A DNA stretch of 64,000 nucleotides from positions 1,831,768 to 1,895,767 of the forward strand of contig JAJUBI010000007.1 in the NCBI GenBank assembly GCA_022419385.1, in the 5' to 3' direction. The stretch is from Paraconiothyrium sp. Pb-2020 (lineage: Eukaryota; Ascomycota; Dothideomycetes; Pleosporales; Didymosphaeriaceae). A program made the translations under genes and the position numbers. Numbering within the stretch: the stretch's first letter is position 1; the number at the start of each line of letters is the position of its first letter. Under the pieces are notes generated by a model, which did not search any database, was not told the DNA's origin, and saw only the letters and a program-made list of their open reading frames with translations. Positions 1 through 9,830 of this stretch are shown here, piece by piece.

Positions 1-2
1 AT

Positions 3-458
3 GCAGCATACGGCGACCGGACCTGGCCGAAAGTCGTCAACGGCGAGAAGTGGACGAAGGAAGCCATCGCTAAGAGCAGCAAATTAGAAGAAACGCGCGA
101 ACAACTGATTGAACGGTTACTGGACGTGCTAAGCACCGACACAATGCCTAAGCAAAAGGAGAGTGAGGAATGGGATATGTACATGAACCAATTGCGCCAC
201 ACTATCTTCGTTCCTTCGATTGGGAGGGACGACCTGGAAGAGCTGAAGATGCCGGCGCATGAGATTGGCGACACGGTCAAGCAGAAGGCTGCTCATGCTA
301 CTGATGGGGTGTACGGGACGCAGAAAAACATCATCATTTTAGTGGACAAGCAAGGGAAGGTATTCTTCTTTGAGCGGACGCTGTACGATAGAGACGCAAA
401 GCCTATCGAGAAGGGGAAGGGCGACCGAAGGTTTGAATTCGAGGTCGAAAGCTGGTGA
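3..458 (+). CDS. TANGO2/NRDE-family protein, C-terminal part
   Basis: The reading frame is open from the left window edge to a TGA at 456-458, so the 5' part of the gene lies outside. About 150 residues are visible. The segment VYGTQKNIIILVDKQGKV, followed by FFFERTLYD and a terminal RFEFEVESW, fits the C-terminal strand pattern of the NRDE/TANGO2 family (formerly DUF833), in which a GT-x5-LVD stretch precedes a FxER motif. The family has an Ntn-hydrolase-like fold and is linked to Golgi organisation and lipid or haem handling in animals; its fungal role is not settled. The assignment rests on motif recall from the last third only. No intron is seen in the visible part. Confidence 0.65.
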   Translation, partial: AAYGDRTWPKVVNGEKWTKEAIAKSSKLEETREQLIERLLDVLSTDTMPKQKESEEWDMYMNQLRHTIFVPSIGRDDLEELKMPAHEIGDTVKQKAAHATDGVYGTQKNIIILVDKQGKVFFFERTLYDRDAKPIEKGKGDRRFEFEVESW

Positions 459-804
459 CTACTACACGATCACAAGTTACTTTAAATCCATATATGTAGA
501 CTTGCCATCTGGTCTCATCCGGAGTACGTTACAAGAGCGATGAAAAAATGGTGTACTCCCTGTGGAGGAGAGGGATAGCCCGGCCTTGGTTTGCGTGCTG
601 CATGCTCCTGGTCGCTTGGCGGTGAACGAGCCGACGCAGTGACGTCTTCCGACGGCAGACCATCAACACTTGTGCTTCAGCGCAAGGTGAGGAGCACGCA
701 CCTTCTCACCACCACCGTCTTTTGGCTATAATGTCACCCTGGTAGCTTCTCCACACTCTGCTTCCTCTCCTCTTTGTGCTGTACGGCCCTCCATCCGCGC
801 CGCC
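459..804. other. Intergenic: 3' flank and RING-CH promoter
   Basis: No gene is seen. The right half is pyrimidine-rich (CTTCTCCAC and CTTCCTCTCC-type runs) just before the ATG of the RING-CH gene at 805, as usual for a fungal core promoter and leader. Confidence 0.5.
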
Positions 805-2445
805 ATGGCCGCACTCCCACCCCAACAGCAGCAGCGCAGGGCTTCGCCGCCTACAGAACCGGCCAGCCCAGAGCAGAGCCATGCAACCCGAACGAACAGC
901 TTCTCTGCCGCGTCGGTTGACTCGCAGACCCTCCTGCTCAATTTCCCACCCACCGAATCCGTGAAATCTGCCGAGGCAGCGCAGCAGAATATATCAGCGC
1001 AGACGGAAGCGCAACCTGTTGAAGACAACGAGCCGCGCCGATGTTGGATTTGTTTCAATGACGAGACAGAGGATGATGAGACAACTTCGGAGTGGCGATC
1101 ACCATGCCCTTGCGTCCTAGTCGCGCACGAAAAATGCCTTTTGGACTGGGTAGCGGATATGGAAGCACCAAGCTCGCGTCGGCGCGCTGGAAGGACTGCA
1201 GGGAAGATACTGTGCCCGCAGTGCAAGTCCGAGATACGGTTGGAGCGACCACAGAGCCTGGCTGTGGAGACTGTCCGCACTGTTGAGAGGCTCACCAAAT
1301 TGATGGTCCTTCCTGGAATATTCTTTGTCGTTGGAACCGCAACTTACACTACCCTGCGCTGGATTGGAACTGATACTGTGTACAAGATCTTTGGGATAGG
1401 AGATGCTCGCAGGATTCTACGACCACTATACACCCAACCAGACCCCACCACCAACTCTGTTACCATGCACATGCTCAACCACTTGCGTAATAACTGGCAG
1501 CTTGATCTCGGCCTGCCGGCTATACCTGCCATACTCATTCTGAGCAGGACAAGAATTGCAGATTCTTTTCTGCCCTTCCTCCCTCTCGTGTTTTTCGCCA
1601 GTGGAGGAGGCGTACAACATGACAGCTTACTACAATTTACATGGCCGCCGAGTGCTGCCTTCACCGTCGCCGCCCTACCCTACATGCGTAGCATCTACAA
1701 CTCGTACTACGATCGATTCTGGTTACGACACGAGCGGCGTTGGTTGAAGGAGGTCCAGCCACGAGCTGATGCCGAAGATGAGATTGATGCCGATCGACAG
1801 GGTGGTGAAGACGATGCGGAAGCCATGCTCAATGTTATAGCAGAGGAAGATGGGGGGAACGAGGATGGTGATGACGTTGTCGAGTTGGAGGTAGATGTCG
1901 ACTTGCTGTTCGACTGGCACGGCGGCGGTCCGGCAGATAACAATAATGCCCCAGAGAACCCGCCCGTTCCTATTGCCCGTGGGCCGGCGGCACCACCTCT
2001 CGAAGCCCCACCAGTTGACGATGATGCTCCGGTAGCAGTGGAGGCCAACCAGGAAGACGATGCTGCGCCCGCACCAAACGTACCGCACCAGCCCGCGCAA
2101 CCCCGCCGTCAACGTGTCCGCCGCGAACGAAACATTGGCTTCGCTACAGCAAGCATAGCGGACTCGATCTTAGGCGCTCTCATCTTTCCCACCCTAGCGG
2201 CAGCAATGGGAGAAGCATTGAAAATTACCCTGCCCAAGTCGTGGGTAACACCACCTACCTCAGGTAAACCGACCGGCTTCCTGCAGAACAAGTGGGCGAG
2301 AAGTATCGTTGGCGGATGCCTGTTTGTCGGCTTGAAGGATGCTGTGCTTCTCTATGTGCGTTGGAAGATGGCGCAGACCCATCGACAGCGCAGAGTGGTG
2401 GACTACGACGGCAGTAAGGGCAAGAGGAAGACCAAGTCCACGTAG
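805..2445 (+). CDS. RING-CH (MARCH-type) membrane E3 ubiquitin ligase
   Basis: This is a single-exon protein of 546 residues. A RING-CH zinc finger spans residues 80-140: Cys80, Cys83, Cys101, Cys103, His108, Cys111, Cys137 and Cys140 (C4HC3 spacing, with HEKCLLDWV after the central pair). MARCH/Doa10-type RING-CH proteins are membrane-anchored E3 ligases that recruit an E2 and ubiquitinate membrane or misfolded proteins. Hydrophobic stretches at about 167-190, 235-260 and 505-525 are likely membrane segments. An acidic linker at about 320-375 and a Pro/Ala-rich linker at about 380-430 separate them. The start is the first ATG, in CCGCCATGG context. It is too short and has too few membrane spans for Doa10/Ssm4, so it is best called a fungal MARCH-like ligase. 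Substrate and organelle are unknown. Confidence 0.8.
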   Translation: MAALPPQQQQRRASPPTEPASPEQSHATRTNSFSAASVDSQTLLLNFPPTESVKSAEAAQQNISAQTEAQPVEDNEPRRCWICFNDETEDDETTSEWRSPCPCVLVAHEKCLLDWVADMEAPSSRRRAGRTAGKILCPQCKSEIRLERPQSLAVETVRTVERLTKLMVLPGIFFVVGTATYTTLRWIGTDTVYKIFGIGDARRILRPLYTQPDPTTNSVTMHMLNHLRNNWQLDLGLPAIPAILILSRTRIADSFLPFLPLVFFASGGGVQHDSLLQFTWPPSAAFTVAALPYMRSIYNSYYDRFWLRHERRWLKEVQPRADAEDEIDADRQGGEDDAEAMLNVIAEEDGGNEDGDDVVELEVDVDLLFDWHGGGPADNNNAPENPPVPIARGPAAPPLEAPPVDDDAPVAVEANQEDDAAPAPNVPHQPAQPRRQRVRRERNIGFATASIADSILGALIFPTLAAAMGEALKITLPKSWVTPPTSGKPTGFLQNKWARSIVGGCLFVGLKDAVLLYVRWKMAQTHRQRRVVDYDGSKGKRKTKST

Positions 2446-3252
2446 GCCGTGGCTCGTAACATGTGTACAAAGGCTGGTTCAAGGGAGATTCGGGAGCATT
2501 AGCATTGCGGGGATGGTGTTGGAGTCATCTTATAGGGCCATGCTGCGCATCAAGAGTGTACATCACTCAAAGGTAGACATCGCAGCACAAAATGTGTAAC
2601 GTCATGAAGAAGCGATCCCATTTGGATCTATGACTTGTCGTGTTTAGTCTTTGATCGTTGATGCTGTATGATCCACACAAAAAGAAGAATTACGAATTAG
2701 TGCTAGCGCAGCCCCACTCTTAGCAGCTACTCGTCTCAGCGCAAGTCTCCGCATGTGCGCAGCGCCAGAAATGAGCAAAAAGGAAGCGAATCCGCTGATT
2801 GGCGGTACTGGGAATCGAACTGTTACTACAGTCAGTACACTTGCTTGCGTTGAAATCCTCTTTTGGAGAGGGCCAACCTACCCCAGGCTGGCGCGGTATT
2901 TGAACCACAACGCGACGTCATACCACTAGACCATACCACCGTGGTATTTGATTGATGTTAGCTGCCATCAGATGGACGTCTATATACCGTGTTTTCAACG
3001 GCGGAACAGATAAACTGGATTTGTTGAGAAGGCAAGGTAAATCAGATGTGCGAAAAAGGCGGGTCTGTGCGGCGGGGTGGCGGGGTTCAAACGTCAAGTT
3101 TGCATCAACTTTACCTTCTAGCGACCTTTTCGCGTGACCCACCTTTGCCAGTGCGCTACTCTACGGCAATAGTCAAACCAGCGATTTTGAGGGGCGGAAC
3201 GACAACTGAGCTACAAGTCATACAGCTGTGACCTTCGATTCCTTGGTTTTGT
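2446..3252. other. Intergenic with degenerate tRNA-like fragments (minus strand)
   Basis: Read on the minus strand, the segment holds several pieces that look like Pol III internal promoters. An A-box TGGTCTAGTGG lies near 2930, and a good B-box GTTCGATTCC near 2810-2820. The outer 7-mers GGTGGTA (ending at 2940) and TACCGCC (from 2801) could pair as an acceptor stem. Further up, TAGCTCAGTTG (about 3215) and a GTTTGAACCCC string (about 3075) resemble a second A/B-box pair. Neither unit folds into a proper cloverleaf: the T-stem and anticodon stem fail. I read them as tRNA relics or a tRNA-derived element, not functional tRNAs. Confidence 0.3.
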
Positions 3253-5721
3253 ATGTATGAAGTTCACAGAACGGCGGTCGCGAACGCGAAAGCTGCTACA
3301 GATGCGATAAGATCTTACACCGGTACGCAGCAATGGCTAGAGGTGTGTAACTGCGAATATTCTGATGAATACGCTTTAATAGAGCAAGCAGAGAGTCGAC
3401 GGCGTAACTCCGAACGACGCGTGTCGTACAACGACAAAGATGCCTTCAGAAACCTCGATCTTTCGGGTTCCGAGTCGGAAGCAGAAGAGCAAGACGCAGG
3501 TGAAGTTGAAGAGCCAGATGAGTTCGTGCCGCCCGCCGAAGAGGACGACGATCTGGATGAGTTTGTAGCAGATGAGGAAGCAGAAGAAGATGAAGAACAG
3601 ACGAAAGAGGACGAAGAAAACGATCTATCGGTCAAGGATTTTGTAAATGTCTCGCGTAGAGGGTCTAGCATCATTCAGCCCGACGTCGCTCTCGGTAGCG
3701 TCCCTACAACACCAATTCGATCAGCGAAAACAGGGTCTCTACGCACCACCGGTTTGTCAGGTGTCCGCTGTGTCGGTACCCCAGGTGTTGCGGGCGCACG
3801 ATATATTCCCATAGGCGCTAAAGCTGCCGGTGCACCGACTACGACTACGCGCCAGAGGGCTGTAGGAGAATGGCGCGAAGGAGGTCAAGAGAGTCGCTTG
3901 AAAAATCTATTCGGGCCTACGAGTGAGAATCTACGTCCCGTCTTCGAGACCAAGAAGAGGTGGCTCTCTCAAGAGACATTACCGAGTCGATCGCACAAGC
4001 ATTTAGCGCTTTCACCCTTTGTCGCTGAAGAAGCTAGAGCAAAAGATATCACAGGCTTACGCCAATGGTACGCCAATTTTGGACGAGCTGCCTTCGCTCG
4101 AGGCCAGCAAACCAGGCGGATGAGTGAAGAAGAGGCACAGGGTTACCTGGTAAATCCTGGACCGGATTCTCTAGATCTATTAATGGGGAGCCTAGATAAT
4201 CAGCGTGTATTTTCGATCAACAAGGGTCACTACATGAGCGCCACAACCCCATTTGTAGCAGATGATAAGCGGAGAGGTTGGCTTTTCCACCTGGGCTCAC
4301 GGATACAAGATGCTGAATGGGCTCCAAACGAGCAAGGATCTACGCAGTATCTTGCGGTTATAGTCGAACAGGACGATATGACCCTAAAGAAGCACAAACA
4401 CCTTGGCAATCCAAAAGCACCTGCTTTCACGCCAACGCACTCTTTTCCCGCATCGATACAGATCTGGGCATTCGAGTCGACTGAAACCGGAAGCTTGGAT
4501 CCAAATAAGGAACCAAGACTCACCCTTGTTATCTGCACAGATTGGGGAGCCCCTAAAACAATCAAATGGTGGACCATAGGCGCTCAAGACATTCTTGAAC
4601 AAGACCTAGATGGCTCGGTCCACCTTGGATTGCTCGCTGGTATCTGGTCTGACGGGACGGTTAGGATACTTGACGTGTCACTGGATCAGTCCACAGAAAA
4701 CCCCTCAGAAACTCAGTATGTGCATTACACGAGAGCCGCCATCGAGCTTGCCTTCAACGACCCAGGTTCCACAGACAGGGCTGGGAAGCTAGTGGAAAAA
4801 TTGAGTACACTGCCAACCTGCTTATGCTGGCTTTCACCTACTACATTCGCAGTTGGAACCGCGTCCGGCAATGTCGTGATATGGTCGCTCACCCAGCCAG
4901 GAATGTTCCCTTTCTCAGACTCGTCAGACACCGAAAGACATCGTCCTCAGCCCTGGTTCCACAAACAGCTCGCAGACACCTACATCATCACTGTCTCCTC
5001 CGGGTACCCTTCCCGCCCACAGTTCCTCTCTCTAACAACGGCGGATGGTTTCGCCCGCCTCATCGACCTGCGTGCCCCCGTCGCAGACGCTATATCATCC
5101 CCTCGCGGCCGCATGCTGGTACATTCTCAATCCTGGCACGAACACACACAGTCTTTCGTCATGGTCGACGAGTATTATATGCTCAAGCATAGTACACTGC
5201 GACGCTATCACCAGGCTATCTATACGTATAGAACGGATAGCACGCTTACGGCGGTGGCGACGAGCCCGGTTCATCCCGCTGTCTTGATCGGTACCTCGGA
5301 CGGGAGTGTGGCAGCGACGAATGGTCTGTGTAAGATTCTGAACGCCAAGGAGATTCCCTGGAGCCAAACGTGGTTCAAGCATGAGTGGAGGAAACCGATG
5401 AAGGGGGGGGAAACAGAAATTGATGCTGGCCTTGCCGTGCCATCAAATAAATGGGGTGGAGGCGATGGGCCTTCTCCCACTGATATTGCCATGCTATCGC
5501 GACCACTCACGCGAATTACTGAGGGTTATAAGCCCGTGCAAACAAGTATGCAGTATCCAGACTCGACAAAACGTCACAAGGACGGCGCGAAGTTCATCAC
5601 CATATTCGAGGAAAACTCGGCGGCGACGAGGGTAGCGTGGAATCCGAACCTGAGGTGTGGAACATGGGCTGTCGCGGGGATGCAAAGCGGGATGCTGAGG
5701 GTCGAAGATCTGGGTGTCTAG
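3253..5721 (+). CDS. TFIIIC subunit, WD-repeat type (Tfc6/Sfc6-like)
   Basis: The frame is 822 codons. It has an acidic Ser/Glu-rich N-terminal region (about residues 60-140, with LDLSGSESEAEEQ and a run of Asp/Glu) and a C-terminal beta-propeller. Recognisable WD-like blades include GIWSDGTVRILDVSL (about 460), FAVGTASGNVVIWSL (about 540) and VLIGTSDGSVAA (about 680). This matches the fungal TFIIIC WD subunit (yeast Tfc6, fission yeast Sfc6), part of the tauB module that binds the B-box of tRNA genes and recruits RNA polymerase III. The start is uncertain. The ATG context is poor, and a possible small intron (about 3343-3382) could mean the first 45 residues are not real and an upstream exon is missing. 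A run of eight Gs at 5403-5410 lies inside the coding frame. Confidence 0.6.
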   Translation: MYEVHRTAVANAKAATDAIRSYTGTQQWLEVCNCEYSDEYALIEQAESRRRNSERRVSYNDKDAFRNLDLSGSESEAEEQDAGEVEEPDEFVPPAEEDDDLDEFVADEEAEEDEEQTKEDEENDLSVKDFVNVSRRGSSIIQPDVALGSVPTTPIRSAKTGSLRTTGLSGVRCVGTPGVAGARYIPIGAKAAGAPTTTTRQRAVGEWREGGQESRLKNLFGPTSENLRPVFETKKRWLSQETLPSRSHKHLALSPFVAEEARAKDITGLRQWYANFGRAAFARGQQTRRMSEEEAQGYLVNPGPDSLDLLMGSLDNQRVFSINKGHYMSATTPFVADDKRRGWLFHLGSRIQDAEWAPNEQGSTQYLAVIVEQDDMTLKKHKHLGNPKAPAFTPTHSFPASIQIWAFESTETGSLDPNKEPRLTLVICTDWGAPKTIKWWTIGAQDILEQDLDGSVHLGLLAGIWSDGTVRILDVSLDQSTENPSETQYVHYTRAAIELAFNDPGSTDRAGKLVEKLSTLPTCLCWLSPTTFAVGTASGNVVIWSLTQPGMFPFSDSSDTERHRPQPWFHKQLADTYIITVSSGYPSRPQFLSLTTADGFARLIDLRAPVADAISSPRGRMLVHSQSWHEHTQSFVMVDEYYMLKHSTLRRYHQAIYTYRTDSTLTAVATSPVHPAVLIGTSDGSVAATNGLCKILNAKEIPWSQTWFKHEWRKPMKGGETEIDAGLAVPSNKWGGGDGPSPTDIAMLSRPLTRITEGYKPVQTSMQYPDSTKRHKDGAKFITIFEENSAATRVAWNPNLRCGTWAVAGMQSGMLRVEDLGV

Positions 5722-8700
5722 GCTTCGAGAGAATGCCAATGGAGCCTTTCTGTCAAACGGTTGTATCGCTTGAAGGACAGCGTATTGTGGACATTGAATA
5801 GTAGATCACCTTATGAGATCACAACGAGGCTCGAAATTCGTTGTCTTGCCTGCATGAGTACAAAAGGGGTCAACTCTCGGGGAGACACTATTTGCGTGAA
5901 CAGGACCTAGCACTTGGGCTCGGATCCCAAAGGCGCAGTCTTCGCGCCAACAAGCTAGGCATCCTCCACCTAATCTAACGTACCGCCACACCATCTTAAC
6001 AACGGCATACTCCAAGGAGCTGACGCCGTACGATATATCACCAACTGCCGGCTGGTCGGTGTCACATAGGAGGTCTAAGACAACCCGACCCAAACCTTGG
6101 GCGTCAGACCGCTGTCAACACGTGGTGCCGGTATATGCGGCGCACCGTAGGCGTGCAAGTCATGGAGAAAGGATGGTCTGGGCCCTTGGTTCTATATGCA
6201 GATCCATCGTACCGTAGTACCGTGCAACCTGGGTGGTGACGAAGACTGCGAGGGATAAGCTTCTGTAAATAGCAAGTGTCTTATGTAGTCGGGTTGCCAG
6301 TGATACTTGGGCGGGCCAGATGTCTAATGTTTACAGTAGTTGATAAGGTGATTGGTGACATCGGTGACAAGGGCTGATGCGGAGATCGAACGCGAGGAGC
6401 TACGGGCGAAGACGCCTGAAGGCATTGCTGCTTAAGACAAGACTCCCATGTTTCATCGACTCTAGAGAAAGCTGAGCAGCCTCAGACTGGTATAGTTAGT
6501 CGACAGCTTGGCTACCTGGGATCAACGCACGTAAATCGGCCTAGTCTCTCACATGCGTTTTCCCTGTTGTTAGTAACGTGTAGTGACTGCTATAGGGCTA
6601 CAAAGCGGGACGATGAGCCAGACGCCAAGTCTACCAAGCCTCACTAAGCTGAGGAAACTTGCTCGTAGCTGAGAGTAGGATCGGGATCAAGGTCTAGTAC
6701 GCTATGGCTAGAGATGAGCAGCTTGTTACATAGTAGTGTTCAAACAGCATTGATAAAGACCAACAGGGATCTCGTAGTGGCTCTGAGCCTACTGTTCTGA
6801 CAGGCTTACAACTTGTTCGAGAATCAGATATTAGACTCTGGGGAGCAGTGATTGGTTGGCCACTATGCTTAGTCCGGTTGTAGGTACAGAAATCCAGAGA
6901 ACTCTTCTCATAAGCGTAAGTACGATGATATTCCGTAATCACTTAGGTTTGTTATGCAATGTAATTGCAGCGCTTTCCATATTCGATGAACCTGGCAATT
7001 GGCAAAAGCTGCCCCAGGTTCCAGCACATTGGGCGTGAAGTGCCAATCCCCGCGAACTAGAGTGCAACTATGCCGGCTGTCCAATCCCTGCCGTGACGTA
7101 CGATGTCTTACACTCACATGGGTCCGGTCTAGGCCCACTTCGACGCACGAAGCGACAGCGATAGCGCTTGCTGGAGACTGTGTGAGTGAAAGGACCATGG
7201 AGCCTCAGAGCTCCATTCACCCTCACATGACAAGAGCGCAGCCGAAGAAGAGGGTGTTGTGACCGTAGGGTTGGAACGGCCATTGTCGAGTCAAAGGTCC
7301 TGGTCCTCAGAGCCGGCATCGTGCGACATTGTTGCCCTGAACTGGAGCTGTCTTGGCATAGAGGGGCCTTCGCGTGCGTTCACCTTCGCTTGTGTCGCGT
7401 TTATAATACCGCGTGACAGCGCGCGGGGCATTGTATTGTTGATTCCGCGAGCGGGGTCGCAAGCTCAGGGCCAAGGATAGCCAAGTTTGCGCCAAGGACA
7501 TGGGGAGGAGCGGAATCGAATAGCGGACCGCGCCGCGACCAGGGTGCATGATGGCGTCGGGGCTGTGCTGTCATTTGGAGGTGCCTTTTGGCGGCCGCGA
7601 GAGTCTGTCTGTGTCTCAACTTCTCCTTTTCGCGTCAGCCCGCACGGTGATGAGATGGATTGCTAATCCGCCGTTTGCATAGAACAGTCAGCTTGGCGGC
7701 CTCTGCTGCAGGAAGGGTCGATAAGACCGGTCTTTGCGTTGAAAACAGGCCTAGTCGTAGTCATTGCTTTTACTGATATGCGACCAACGAAAGGATGTGA
7801 CGGATTGGCATGTTTCGCAGCAACGATGCGCTTGCTCACCGCAAATCGCGACCGTACGCCTCTCGCTGCGCGTCGAGCACAACGTGCGCACAAACACCCC
7901 GGCCCTAGCACGCTAAGGTTTGATGGTCGACGTCCGTGTAGCCTGAGATCAGAAGGATGCCTGCGTCTCTGACCATGGTGCTGGGCGGCGTAGGCGACGA
8001 CGTGTCACCCTGTCTTTGTCGCGCCGCACAATCAATGGAGGGCGTTATCGTCGAGCGTTTCGCAGACGACGAGCGTGGCCTGATCAGCGCTTGAGCACCG
8101 GGTGTGGAGTCGAGGGGGATTCAGGCTCGACTTGATCAGAAAGAACAGGCGGCTCGTTCGAAGGATTCACCCGCGTCGTGTTTCCGGCCGTCTCCCCCTG
8201 CTCGCTACCGGGGCTGCATTGCGACGCGCGAGGACTGCGTTTGATGATGTTGGGCTCCTGTGAGGTCCTTGGGCACATGGTGACAAGCCGGGACGGCGGG
8301 AGAAAGCGACGGCGTCCTTGGGGCCGCCAGGAATGCGTCGTCCTGACTCGGGGCGTCGTGTGCGGGACGAGCGTTGGTGATCCCCGGGCCCCGGCCCCCT
8401 GCTCGCGGGCGCTCTGGCAGCTCCCTTCTCGAAGCATGGCCCGGCCAGGACTCATGGGCGCGCGTTGCACAGACTCACCGCAACCTTGGAATGGCCGTCT
8501 GGCAGCCAATGGCGCGTCCACGTTGCGGGCAGCAGCAGAGGGCGACGGCGCGGCGGCGTTGCGGTGAGGTTGGCGGCGCTGGCGGGTGTTGCAAGAGCCC
8601 AAGGCACTGGTAGCAGATCTGCCGGGGCCCGTCGCCAACTGTCGCTACACTAGTGTAGCTCCTTTTCCGCGTGCTCGTCGTCCCGCAGGTGAATGTGTAG

Positions 8701-9236
8701 CCTGCCCGGAAACGCCCAAGACCTCCTGGCGACAATCTCCACCCGAGCTAGGGCGTCTTTCCATGTCTACCCAGGCAAGCCTCCGCCCAGCAGCCCCAGC
8801 GCCATGGCACACTTAAAGCGGGCGCCGCCGCTTCACCCTCCGCCGCCGACTGCACGTAGCCACGACTGACCACCCATTCGTCTCTTCCGCCCGCCACTGC
8901 GTCCATTCCTCCTCCTTCCTCACCTGCGCCATTCCTCTGCCGGAACCAAGGGGGATCACCGCCTATCATCCTATCACCATCGCGTTGCACGGCCTCCATC
9001 GCCATACCGTGCGTGCGATTAGTACCCCATCCGTTTCCGATACAAAGCTCGTCGACACCGTGGCCGCCACGTACAGTCATCGCTCCCCAAACTCCAACCA
9101 CGCTACTACCACACCCAGCGTTGCCCAGCTCCTTTCACTCTCCGCGACGTCGCCCCTGAAACCCAACCACCTGCCCACAGGCAGGGTCCTCCCCACCCGG
9201 ACCTATCTCGACATCACTTGAAATACTTCCAGCATC
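5722..9236. other. Gene-poor 3.5-kb intergenic region
   Basis: I find no convincing gene. Every reading frame is short or has biased composition, such as the GC-rich, Arg/Pro-rich frames at 8.1-8.6 kb. One protein-like minus-strand frame (5806-6111) is discussed in the findings. The last 400 bases (about 8840-9236) are very pyrimidine-rich (CCACC, CTCC and TTCC runs) and look like the leader and promoter of the gene at 9237. Confidence 0.5.
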
Positions 9237-9830
9237 ATGTGCATTGCCGAGCTGAATGTTTCACTCATGCCTTGCCGGCACCGCTGGTACCACCTTGCAC
9301 GCGCCTGCAGCCCGTCCACCAACCTCTCCAACTGCGACAAGAAGCTTGGTCTGGCAGGATGGGAGATCAAATGCGACTTCTGTCCCTATTGCTCAGCATG
9401 GAATCTTTCCGACTCTGAATATCGCCTTGTCGGCAATGACCGAGCTCCCGCCGTTGGAGGTCTGTCCCGCACGCCTTCGCTCAGCCTGAACACCGCCCGC
9501 CGTGAATCCCGTCGCGGCAGCCTGTCCAGATCCGACAGCAGCAACAGCATCGCCATGATGGCACAGGAGAAGAACCGCGCGCTCAACGCTCGGGTGGACG
9601 CATACCTGAGGGTTACCACGGAGCCGCCCCTTCCATCCCCATATCCGGCTCCGCTGCGCGAAGTGAATGAAGAGGACGGCGTAGCCCTGTCCAGCAGTCC
9701 CAGCGACACTTCCAGCGAAGCACCAGAGAGCGTGCGCCACTCGTCTACCTCAACTCAAGGCGACTCGGTAAGCATTCTCAAGAGAATGCGTTACAAGTCG
9801 AAGAGGCTGTCCATGAGCATCTTCAAATGA
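9237..9830 (+). CDS. Small Cys-rich conserved fungal protein
   Basis: The single-exon frame encodes 197 residues from an ATG at 9237. The first 60 residues hold Cys2, Cys13, Cys24, Cys33, Cys46, Cys49 and Cys52. The grouping C-x12-C-x2-C-x2-C, with H15 and H20 upstream, is reminiscent of a zinc ribbon. The middle is Ser/Arg-rich (RRESRRGSLSRSDSSNS), with many potential phosphorylation or 14-3-3 sites. The C-terminus is basic (SILKRMRYKSKRLSMSIFK). There is no signal peptide or membrane segment. The function is unknown. Intact length, ATG context and a long pyrimidine-rich leader support a real gene. Confidence 0.6.
   Translation: MCIAELNVSLMPCRHRWYHLARACSPSTNLSNCDKKLGLAGWEIKCDFCPYCSAWNLSDSEYRLVGNDRAPAVGGLSRTPSLSLNTARRESRRGSLSRSDSSNSIAMMAQEKNRALNARVDAYLRVTTEPPLPSPYPAPLREVNEEDGVALSSSPSDTSSEAPESVRHSSTSTQGDSVSILKRMRYKSKRLSMSIFK

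Noticed and set aside
726..1298. 190-codon minus-strand frame opposite the RING-CH gene
   Set aside because: It is antisense to a well-supported zinc-finger gene and is Ser/Arg/Cys-rich as expected of a shadow.
2801..2940. Intron-containing tRNA-His (GTG anticodon-like loop, paired acceptor ends)
   Set aside because: The T-stem (AACAG/CCCAG) and the 3' half of the anticodon stem do not pair, so it is not called as a tRNA gene.
8084..8638. 184-codon minus-strand frame in a GC-rich region
   Set aside because: Composition is Arg/Pro/Ser-biased in all frames here; there is no domain or convincing gene context.
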